DNA of 55,533 nucleotides from Alistipes sp. (GTDB lineage Bacteria > Bacteroidota > Bacteroidia > Bacteroidales > Rikenellaceae). Positions 49,601-55,533 of the stretch are shown here, piece after piece. A program made the position numbers and the translations under genes. Below the pieces are notes generated by a model. The model was given only the letters and a program-made list of their open reading frames with translations, did no database searches and had not been told where the DNA came from. The stretch spans positions 1-55,533 of the forward strand of contig JAGBTQ010000030.1 in NCBI GenBank assembly GCA_017631275.1, read 5' to 3'. How positions within the stretch are numbered: the first letter of the stretch is position 1; every line of letters begins with the position of its first letter.

Positions 49601-50004
49601 GTCTTCGCAAGGTCGTCTGACTTAAGAGTTGCTGCAGAACCTGTGAAGGCCTCCTTCTTAGCAACACCGAAGGCCTGTACAACGACCTCCTCGATCTGCT
49701 CAGAATCTGTCACAAGCACTACATCAACTGTAGTACGACCAGAGACAGCTACTGTCTGCGACTTGTAACCAAGGTATGAGAATACCAAGTTACCATTTGC
49801 AGAAGCAAGAATCTCATACTTTCCGGCAACGTCGGTAGTAGTTCCTCGAGAAGTGCCCTCGACTACAACCGCTGCTCCGATGACTGGCGTACCAGTCTCA
49901 TCGGTCACTGTACCGGTAACTTTCTGACCTTGTGCGAAAACGCCGAAGCAGCCCAAGACCAGAGTTGCAACCATTGATAGTACAACTTTTCTAACCATAA
50001 GCAT
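46690..50004 (-). CDS. susC: SusC/RagA-family TonB-linked outer-membrane transporter
   Basis: 1104 residues (start at 50004 or the Met at 49998). Signal peptide to about residue 25, then a carboxypeptidase D regulatory-like domain (KVTGTVTDETGTPVIGAAVV), TonB box region (IEEVVVQAFGVAKKEAFTGS), plug domain (GLQTSQGSGSLGSEPTIRIR, NALYGARGANGVIMITTKR) and a 22-strand barrel. It imports large nutrients using proton motive force passed by TonB. It is first in a three-gene operon from the promoter at 50094-50124. Strong codon bias suggests high expression. Confidence 0.95.
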   Translation of the reverse strand: MLMVRKVVLSMVATLVLGCFGVFAQGQKVTGTVTDETGTPVIGAAVVVEGTSRGTTTDVAGKYEILASANGNLVFSYLGYKSQTVAVSGRTTVDVVLVTDSEQIEEVVVQAFGVAKKEAFTGSAATLKSDDLAKTQSSNIANALQGKVAGLQTSQGSGSLGSEPTIRIRGIGSINAGNDPLWVVDGVPYEGDKNNINMADVETMTVLKDAASNALYGARGANGVIMITTKRAKAGDARVNFDAKWGVNMAARQLYDYTRDPGQYYEMHYSALKSYYMNPPMSEDPAEQIAPLPEHEAHLKANSAMLESGEGGLGYNVYTVPAGQTLIGTDGKLNPNATLGRKFTYKGQEYYLTPDDWYDELYDPSFRQEYNVSIAAATEKSNFFASFGYLNNNGITDGSNMYRYTARLRADYQAKKWLKVGANMSYTNFSWFGASSSNEGDGSTGDVFAAVADMAPIYPVYIRDGEGNIMYEDNKAGHGYYGKEYDEKWPIYDTGDGRTWGLTRFSGSMSNPLQNIWLDEANSEGNAFSVNGYADFILYEGLKLTINGAVTIDETRTTSMKNPYYGQFVPNGGIVSKAHGRSYNHNLQQLLTYSKAFGANEEHQLDLLLGHETYNLRSYSLSGSKSNIYSTDNLELNGAVVDGKSSASSFGEYVNEGYFFRAMYEYDGRIFASASYRRDASSRFHPDHRWGNFWSVGGAWIINRENWFNAPVFNMLKLKLSYGSQGNDAIGMYKYTDLYSVTNDGNDGISIIFGSKGNPNITWETNGNLNVGAEFGLWQDRLSGSVDFFYRKTTDMLFSVPVAPTLGYTSYYDNIGDMANTGIEVVLNGDIVRRQNLVWSVNANLTWVKNKVLSLPESRKDRTVEGHDGFISGSTFVGEGLPLNALYIPEYAGVNPETGVSQWMFYTDKDIKDENGVVTIPAGWSIQEDYSLVSSTPESRKLYDSSLADVFGGFGTTLYAYGFDLSVAFDYQLGGTTIDGSYAGYMASPTASSLGDNYHLDLLDAWTPENNTSNIPRFQYADDYSSATSSRFLISSNYLNISNINFGYTFPSKWFKGHIQNLRAYVAIDNVWYWSARKGFDPRGGGNGLYSPIRTISGGVTVTF

Positions 50005-50093
50005 TAGTTTTAAGTAAATAAAGTTTGTATAAAGTTATTAAAGTTTCAACTCGTTCTGCTCAGACTGGTTCAAATCTGGGCAGAAGTAATGCA

Positions 50094-50124
50094 CAAAGAT
50101 AAACTTTTAATTTGGATTAGCAAA
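50094..50124 (-). promoter_or_regulatory. Full -33/-7 promoter of the SusCD operon
   Basis: On the minus strand TTTG (50124-50121), 19 bases, TATCTTTG (50101-50094): an exact Bacteroidota consensus. The leader is about 85 bases. Further upstream, an inverted pair GCATAAT (50270-50276) and ATTATGC (50282-50288) could be an operator in this 559-base divergent region; nothing else is recognisable between 50125 and 50460. Confidence 0.8.
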
Positions 50125-50482
50125 GATTGTCCACCTTTTTTTTTCAACATTTTTCGAATTTTATTGTAGCGCAGAGAAATTGTGACTAAAGCGACAGTTC
50201 GAAAAAGAACCAAAATAGGTACAAAATCAAGGATTTTTTATATAAAAACCGGCAAAATTAGCACTTGCTGCATAATTATTGATTATGCTACTTTTTACTT
50301 TTTTCACTGAGAGTAAAAACGGTGATTTTATAGCCAGATTACTCTTGTTTAGGCGATATTCCTATTGTGTATTTTCGTTTTATTTTACGTTTTTATATTC
50401 TTTATGACATGGGTATAAATACCCCTTTTTGCGCATATCGAAAAAATTATTTTGTAGCGATGATTTGATAAAAAAAATTTTG

Positions 50483-50513
50483 TATATTTGCACTCGAAAT
50501 GCTAAAAAGCATT
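50483..50513 (+). promoter_or_regulatory. -7 motif and leader hairpin of the Oar-like receptor gene
   Basis: TATATTTG (50483-50490) fits TAnnTTTG. The early leader holds a small hairpin AATGC/GCATT (50498-50502 with 50509-50513). The start codon is 51 bases later. Confidence 0.6.
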
Positions 50514-50563
50514 ACCTAAATCTCTAACCTGACACATAAATAGTGTCCCTAAATCCTTTTACT

Positions 50564-53500
50564 ATGAAGCGACTGCTTTTGAGTGTCGCACTGCTTCTTG
50601 TCGTGGCAGTGGCATCGGCACAGGTTACCACCTCGTCTATACGTGGCCGTGTAACAACCAACGACAACCCACTACCTGGCGCTACAATCGTAGCCACACA
50701 CACGCCCTCGGGCACCAACTACGGAACTACATCTAACAGTGAGGGACATTTCGCAATTAGCGGAATGCGTGTGGGAGGACCTTATAACGTAACAATCTCA
50801 TTCATAGGTTATAACGACGTTGTTATTGCCGACCTTATACTTGGCCTTGGCAACAATGCCGAGCTTAGCGTAGAGCTTACCGAGGCTGCCATAGAGGTTG
50901 AAGATATAGTAATCTCGGCATCGTCGAAAAACCTCTCGGGCGACACCTTCCTACGCAACGAGATTGAGGCAATACCATCGATTGACCGCTCTATTTACGA
51001 CCTTACCAACCTCATGTCAACAGCCATATCGCCAGCGGCAGGAGGCATCATCTTGGGTGGTCAGAGCACTCGTTATAACGCCTTTACTATCGACGGCACA
51101 TCCTCTGCCGACATCTATGGCCTTGGCACGACGGGCATGACAGGCTCACTAACAAAGGCAAACCCTATTCCTATCGACGCTGTGGGTGCAGTGTCGATCT
51201 CTACGGCAACAGTAAATGTTCGCGAGAGCGGATTTACGGGTGGTGCGATAAATGCCGTGACACGCTCGGGCGACAACGAGTTTCGAGGCTCGGCATATAC
51301 ATATTATAATAATGAGCACTTCTGGGGTACAACACCTGGCGCAGATGTAGCAAAGCGCAAGCACCTATCTGAGCAGGCCACAAACATCTACGGCGTGACG
51401 CTTGGTGGTCCTATCATCAAGAATAAGCTCTTCTTATTTGTTGCAGGCGAGTTCAACCGCAACACTACCCCATCGACAAACTACCCCGCAATGGGTAACT
51501 CGGCACTTACTGTAGAGGAGGCGCAAAAAATCTCGGAGCGCTACCACGCCCTTACGGGATATGATGGTGGTGGCTATGGCGAGAACCTCATAAAAGCACT
51601 AACGGGCTCGGCAGTGGCACGCCTCGACTGGAACATAAACCGCAACAACCACCTATCGTTGCGCTACAACATGCTTCATGCCGACGCTGATGCTTCGTCG
51701 AACACCAATCAGGCGTTCTACTTCACTGGTGCGGAATATACCAACATCAACCGCACACACTCGGTGGTGGCAGAGCTCAACACCTCGAAAAACAACAAGA
51801 TAAACACCCTACGCCTGGGCTACACACGCCTCAAAGATGGTCGTACAACCGATGAGAGCCTGCCAGCAGTGATAATCAACGGTCTTGGCGAGCGAGGCAC
51901 AGGCTCGGCAACAATAGGCACAAACCCCTACTCGGGACGAAACATGCTCAAACAGGATGTCTTCATCTTTGGCGACGACTTCGTGTTTATTGCCGACAAC
52001 AACCACATAACCATTGGTACGTCGAACGAGATATATCGTGCCGACAACCTCTACATGGCTAATGCGCGTGGAACATACACCTATAACAACCTCGATGACT
52101 TCCTTGCGGACAACGCCTCGAAGTATCAGTATGGCTACTTTGCTGATGGCAAGCAAAACCCACCAATGACAACGGGTCAGTTTGCCGTGTATGCCCAAGA
52201 CGAGGTATATCTTGCGGGCGATGGTAAGTTCACTGCGGGCCTACGCATCGACATTCCCGTGATGTTCGACACGCCAGGCATAAACGAGGAGTTTAACGCC
52301 AGCGACTTTACAAAGATAGCAGACACCGCAACGGGCAATATTCCTCGTACTCAGGTGCTTATATCGCCACGCATAGGCTACGAGGGAAGCATTGCCGAGG
52401 GTCTTAAGCTGCGCACCAGCGCTGGCATATACACCGGTCGCTCACCCTTTGTGTGGCTCTCGAACTGCTACCAGAACAACGGCATGCGCTCGATGAGTGT
52501 TACGGTGAACAACGCTGCCGAGACCCCCGCCTTCAGCCTCAACCCCGAGAGCGTGGGCATCATGAGCAACCCTGCTATCGACATCGTTGCCAAGGACTTC
52601 CGCTATCCTCAGGTATTTCGCCTTGCAGCAGGCCTCGACTACCAATATGGTGGCTTGCGCCTAAGCCTCGATGGTGACTACACCAAGGGCATAAACAACC
52701 TCTTCGTAGAGAACCTTGTGGCGGCGGACAACGGTCAGAGATTATATGTTGGTGGCGAGGGCTCGACAACATCGGCAACATACTACAACTCAACAACTAA
52801 GGAGTACTCATCGGTATATCGCCTTGGTAACACACACAAGGGCTACTCATGGTCAACAACAGCACGCCTTGAGTATAACTTTGGCTATGCACTTGAGGGC
52901 TTGCGCCTAACAGCGGCATATACCTACTCAGAGGCTAAGAGCGTCAACGACGGCATCTCTGCGCAGTCGTCGTCGAACTGGGGCCGCAACTACGCCGTGG
53001 ATAGCAACAACCCAGCACTAAGTAACTCAGTTTACGAGTTCCCGCACAAGGTTGTGGCATCGCTCAGCTACTCACGCCGCTACGGCAAGTTTGGCACCAA
53101 CTTCATGTTGCTCTACAACGGCCACTCGGGCGAGCACTACTCGCTAACCTACGCCAAGGGCAAAGTAGATGTTAATGGCGACTCGTATAAGGGTAACTCG
53201 CTGATTTACATACCTACAGAGGCTGAGATGGCGACAATGCTCTGGGCTGACGACACATCGGCAGTAGCCTTCAACAGCTACATTGAGCAGGATAACTACC
53301 TAAGCCGCAACCGTGGCAAGTTTGCCGAGCGCAACTCGCACTCATTGCCTTTTGTCAATCGCCTCGATTTGCACTTTGCTCAGTCGTTCTACTTCTCGAA
53401 CAAGAGCGATCGTCGCGTGGAGCTCTCGCTCGACGTTTTGAACCTTTCGAACCTTCTCTCACGCTCGTGGGGCTTGGTGCACCGCACATCGAACTGGACA

Positions 53501-53641
53501 CTCTCGCCCGTGAGCGTCACCGAGCTTCGAGAGGTTGACGGCGGCTACCGCCCTGTCTATAAGTTCAACGGCGCACAATACACCGTCGATGATGTCATGT
53601 CGCGCTGGCACATGCAACTCGGCATAAGAGTGGTATTCTAA
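50564..53641 (+). CDS. Oar-like TonB-dependent receptor
   Basis: 1025 residues from the ATG at 50564; a GTG at 50543 in frame would put seven residues before a clean signal peptide (MKRLLLSVALLLVVAVASAQ). A carboxypeptidase-regulatory-like domain (SIRGRVTTNDNPLPGATIVA) is followed by a plug (AGGIILGGQSTRYNAFTIDG) and a long barrel ending RWHMQLGIRVVF. Proteins of this Oar group lack a SusD partner, and none is present here. The transported substrate is unknown. It stands alone between a -7 motif and a terminator. Confidence 0.9.
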   Translation: MKRLLLSVALLLVVAVASAQVTTSSIRGRVTTNDNPLPGATIVATHTPSGTNYGTTSNSEGHFAISGMRVGGPYNVTISFIGYNDVVIADLILGLGNNAELSVELTEAAIEVEDIVISASSKNLSGDTFLRNEIEAIPSIDRSIYDLTNLMSTAISPAAGGIILGGQSTRYNAFTIDGTSSADIYGLGTTGMTGSLTKANPIPIDAVGAVSISTATVNVRESGFTGGAINAVTRSGDNEFRGSAYTYYNNEHFWGTTPGADVAKRKHLSEQATNIYGVTLGGPIIKNKLFLFVAGEFNRNTTPSTNYPAMGNSALTVEEAQKISERYHALTGYDGGGYGENLIKALTGSAVARLDWNINRNNHLSLRYNMLHADADASSNTNQAFYFTGAEYTNINRTHSVVAELNTSKNNKINTLRLGYTRLKDGRTTDESLPAVIINGLGERGTGSATIGTNPYSGRNMLKQDVFIFGDDFVFIADNNHITIGTSNEIYRADNLYMANARGTYTYNNLDDFLADNASKYQYGYFADGKQNPPMTTGQFAVYAQDEVYLAGDGKFTAGLRIDIPVMFDTPGINEEFNASDFTKIADTATGNIPRTQVLISPRIGYEGSIAEGLKLRTSAGIYTGRSPFVWLSNCYQNNGMRSMSVTVNNAAETPAFSLNPESVGIMSNPAIDIVAKDFRYPQVFRLAAGLDYQYGGLRLSLDGDYTKGINNLFVENLVAADNGQRLYVGGEGSTTSATYYNSTTKEYSSVYRLGNTHKGYSWSTTARLEYNFGYALEGLRLTAAYTYSEAKSVNDGISAQSSSNWGRNYAVDSNNPALSNSVYEFPHKVVASLSYSRRYGKFGTNFMLLYNGHSGEHYSLTYAKGKVDVNGDSYKGNSLIYIPTEAEMATMLWADDTSAVAFNSYIEQDNYLSRNRGKFAERNSHSLPFVNRLDLHFAQSFYFSNKSDRRVELSLDVLNLSNLLSRSWGLVHRTSNWTLSPVSVTELREVDGGYRPVYKFNGAQYTVDDVMSRWHMQLGIRVVF

Positions 53642-53660
53642 ACAGAATCAATGATTTATA

Positions 53661-53696
53661 AGTGTGGGTATCGCCAATTTTGACGACACCCACACT
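53661..53696 (+). terminator. Terminator after the Oar-like receptor
   Basis: AGTGTGGGT (53661-53669) pairs with ACCCACACT (53688-53696), followed by TTTTCTTTT. Confidence 0.8.
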
Positions 53697-53768
53697 TTTC
53701 TTTTGCAACAAAAAATAATTATTTAAAAAAATTATAAATTCTTAATTGCTTTATATATTTATATTTTG

Positions 53769-53776
53769 TACCTTTG
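53769..53776 (+). promoter_or_regulatory. -7 promoter motif of the NifU-like/GGGtGRT operon
   Basis: TACCTTTG with a TTG about 20 bases upstream in very AT-rich DNA; the leader is about 62 bases. Confidence 0.7.
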
Positions 53777-53844
53777 CGACGATTTTTGCTTAACAACGAA
53801 GAAATAGAGCAATATAACACAATAACTAAAAACATTTTAAGACT

Positions 53845-54537
53845 ATGATTTACTCACACGAAGTTCAGCAGATGTGCTGCGTGAAGAAGGGTGCTAACCA
53901 CGAGTCAGCGCCTATCCCAGAGGAGGGAAAATGGGTACGTGCAAAGGAGATTAAGGATATCTCTGGTCTTACCCACGGTATTGGCTGGTGCGCTCCACAG
54001 CAGGGTGCATGTAAGCTTACCCTTAACGTTAAGGACGGTATCATCGAGGAGGCGTTGGTAGAGACTATCGGCTGCTCAGGTATGACTCACTCAGCAGCTA
54101 TGGCATCTGAGATTCTTCCTGGCAAGACTATCCTCGAGGCGTTGAACACCGACCTTGTGTGCGACGCTATCAACACAGCTATGCGTGAGCTCTTCAAGCA
54201 GATTGTTTACGGTCGTACTCAGTCAGCATTCTCTGAGGGTGGCCTAGTAATCGGTGCATCATTGGAGGATCTTGGTAAGGGTCTTCGCTCACAGGTAGGT
54301 ACTATGTTCGGCACAAATGCTAAGGGTACTCGCTACCTCGAGATGGCTGAGGGCTACTGCACACGCATGGCACTCGACCAGAACGACGAGGTTATCGGCT
54401 ACGAGTTCGTACACCTCGGCAAGATGATGGACTTCATCAAGAAGGGCATCGAGCCAGCAGAGGCATTGGAGAAGGCAAAGGGCTCATACGGCCGCTTCAA
54501 GGATGCTGCTAAGTATATTGATCCTCGTCACGAGTAA
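53845..54537 (+). CDS. NifU-like iron-sulfur scaffold-related protein, partner of GGGtGRT
   Basis: 230 residues. The central part resembles the IscU/NifU fold (LTLNVKDGIIEEALVETIGC followed by SGMTHSAAMASEIL). Cysteines that could bind metal are C11 and C12 (MCCVKKG), C49 and C56 (GWCAPQQGAC), and the GC of TIGCSG. It is longer than typical scaffolds, with a C-terminal part ending KYIDPRHE. It is followed 45 bases later by the GGGtGRT gene, its constant neighbour in many anaerobes. A role in metal-cluster handling is assumed from homology only. Confidence 0.82.
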   Translation: MIYSHEVQQMCCVKKGANHESAPIPEEGKWVRAKEIKDISGLTHGIGWCAPQQGACKLTLNVKDGIIEEALVETIGCSGMTHSAAMASEILPGKTILEALNTDLVCDAINTAMRELFKQIVYGRTQSAFSEGGLVIGASLEDLGKGLRSQVGTMFGTNAKGTRYLEMAEGYCTRMALDQNDEVIGYEFVHLGKMMDFIKKGIEPAEALEKAKGSYGRFKDAAKYIDPRHE

Positions 54538-54582
54538 TCGGAGGGCGTTCAGAGTTATTAACCATTAAATTTCAGGAAAATT

Positions 54583-55533
54583 ATGGCATTATTTGAGAGC
54601 TTCGAGCGCAGAATCGAGAAGATCAACGCTGTGCTTGCACAATATGGTATCAAGTCAATCGAGGAGGCTAAGGCTATCTGCGACGAGAAGGGCATCGACC
54701 CTTACAAGATGTGTGAGGAGACTCAGCCTATCTGCTTCGAGAACGCTAAGTGGGCTTACGTTGTAGGCGCTGCTATCGCAATTAAGAAGGGCTGCACAAA
54801 TGCTGCTGACGCTGCTGAGGCTATCGGCGAGGGTCTTCAGGCATTCTGTATCAACGGCTCAGTAGCTGAGGATCGTAAGGTGGGTATCGGCCACGGTAAC
54901 CTCGCCGCACGTCTTCTCCGTGAGGAGACTCAGTGCTTTGCATTCTTGGCTGGTCACGAGTCATTCGCAGCTGCTGAGGGCGCTATCAAGATCGCTGAGA
55001 TGGCTAACCGCGTACGTAAGAACCCATTGCGTGTTATCCTTAACGGCTTGGGTAAGGACGCTGCAAAGATCATCTCACGTATCAACGGCTTTACATATGT
55101 TCAGACTCAGTTCGACTACTACACTGGCGAGGTACACGAGGTAGCAACTATCGCTTACTCAGACGGTCTTCGTGCTAAGGTACGTTGCTACGGTGTAGAC
55201 GACGTTCGTGAGGGCGTAGCAGTTATGTGGAAGGAGGACGTAGATGTATCAATCACTGGTAACTCTACAAACCCTACACGCTTCCAGCACCCAGTAGCAG
55301 GTACTTACAAGAAGGAGCGCACATTGGCAGGTAAGAAGTACTTCTCAGTAGCTTCAGGTGGTGGTACCGGCCGTACTTTGCACCCAGATAACATGGGCGC
55401 AGGTCCTGCATCATACGGTATGACCGACACAATGGGTCGTATGCACTCTGACGCACAGTTCGCAGGGTCTTCATCAGTTCCAGCACACGTTGAGATGATG
55501 GGATTCGTCGGAATCGGTAACAACCCTATGGTA
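54583..55533 (+). CDS. GGGtGRT protein (3' end outside window)
   Basis: 317 codons are visible with no stop before the window end; the family is only slightly longer, so little is missing. The naming motif GGGTGRT is at residues 259-265 in VASGGGTGRTLHPDN, preceded by TGNSTNPTRFQHPVAGTYKK and followed by MTDTMGRMHSDAQF. An earlier CINGSVAEDRKVGIGHGNLA segment is also typical. No signal peptide, so cytoplasmic. The family has no assigned activity; it is co-transcribed with the NifU-like gene. High-expression codon use. Confidence 0.9.
   Translation, partial: MALFESFERRIEKINAVLAQYGIKSIEEAKAICDEKGIDPYKMCEETQPICFENAKWAYVVGAAIAIKKGCTNAADAAEAIGEGLQAFCINGSVAEDRKVGIGHGNLAARLLREETQCFAFLAGHESFAAAEGAIKIAEMANRVRKNPLRVILNGLGKDAAKIISRINGFTYVQTQFDYYTGEVHEVATIAYSDGLRAKVRCYGVDDVREGVAVMWKEDVDVSITGNSTNPTRFQHPVAGTYKKERTLAGKKYFSVASGGGTGRTLHPDNMGAGPASYGMTDTMGRMHSDAQFAGSSSVPAHVEMMGFVGIGNNPMV

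Overview
The window is chromosomal DNA from a member of the Bacteroidota, order Bacteroidales. The evidence is the recurrent TAnnTTTG -7 promoter motif, sometimes with TTTG 19 bases upstream, the SusC/SusD pair, many lipoproteins and 20-strand-type TonB-dependent receptors, a C10 protease, DUF4290, and the NifU-like/GGGtGRT pair. An Alistipes-like Rikenellaceae is plausible, but this is inference. No tRNA, rRNA, CRISPR array, integrase or transposase was seen.

Layout. 1-1310: the start of rplU, a small beta-barrel protein, and a structured RNA candidate that resembles 6S RNA. 1309-7661: cysQ, two tandem M3 metallopeptidase lipoproteins, rsmE. 7691-14961: a six-gene complex-I/hydrogenase-4-like operon that keeps its proton-channel residues but has lost every cysteine for the NiFe site and for the proximal iron-sulfur cluster (an Ehr-type complex). 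15029-21980: a WG-repeat/TonB fusion, folA, thyA, lpxH, a thioredoxin-fold lipoprotein and a DUF4290 protein. 22209-24930: a sigma-54 activator without a DNA-binding domain, a HAD phosphatase and a GT2 glycosyltransferase. 25377-34612: two beta-barrel proteins and housekeeping genes (def, ruvX, a 36-residue membrane peptide, glyS, radC, a YkuD/LysM protein, rnc, acpP, pepE, yraN). 34652-50004: a minus-strand protein-degradation and uptake region with three secreted proteases (two S8, one C10), each followed directly by a small lipoprotein, and upstream a SusC/SusD/surface-lipoprotein operon. 50564-55533: an Oar-like receptor, then the NifU-like and GGGtGRT genes, the last cut by the window end.

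The least explained feature is in the intergenic DNA. Six full copies and one short copy of a ~130-bp palindromic element (2291-2470, 25118-25379, 26895-27026, 31958-32218) have matching outer arms, different but self-complementary inner stems, and a GTAC...GTAC apical motif. Paired by hand, their imperfect pairs are mostly G-T on the plus strand and not the minus strand, so the fold appears kept in a single-stranded form (RNA or ssDNA) of one strand. All have the same orientation, and the right arm of the gene-proximal copy reaches the stop codon of the neighbouring minus-strand gene. They sit beside purine-rich degenerate repeats, some of which also begin at a stop codon. A second, unrelated palindrome (39785-39903) has the same placement. 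Genes ending in these elements lack an ordinary terminator, while their neighbours have one.
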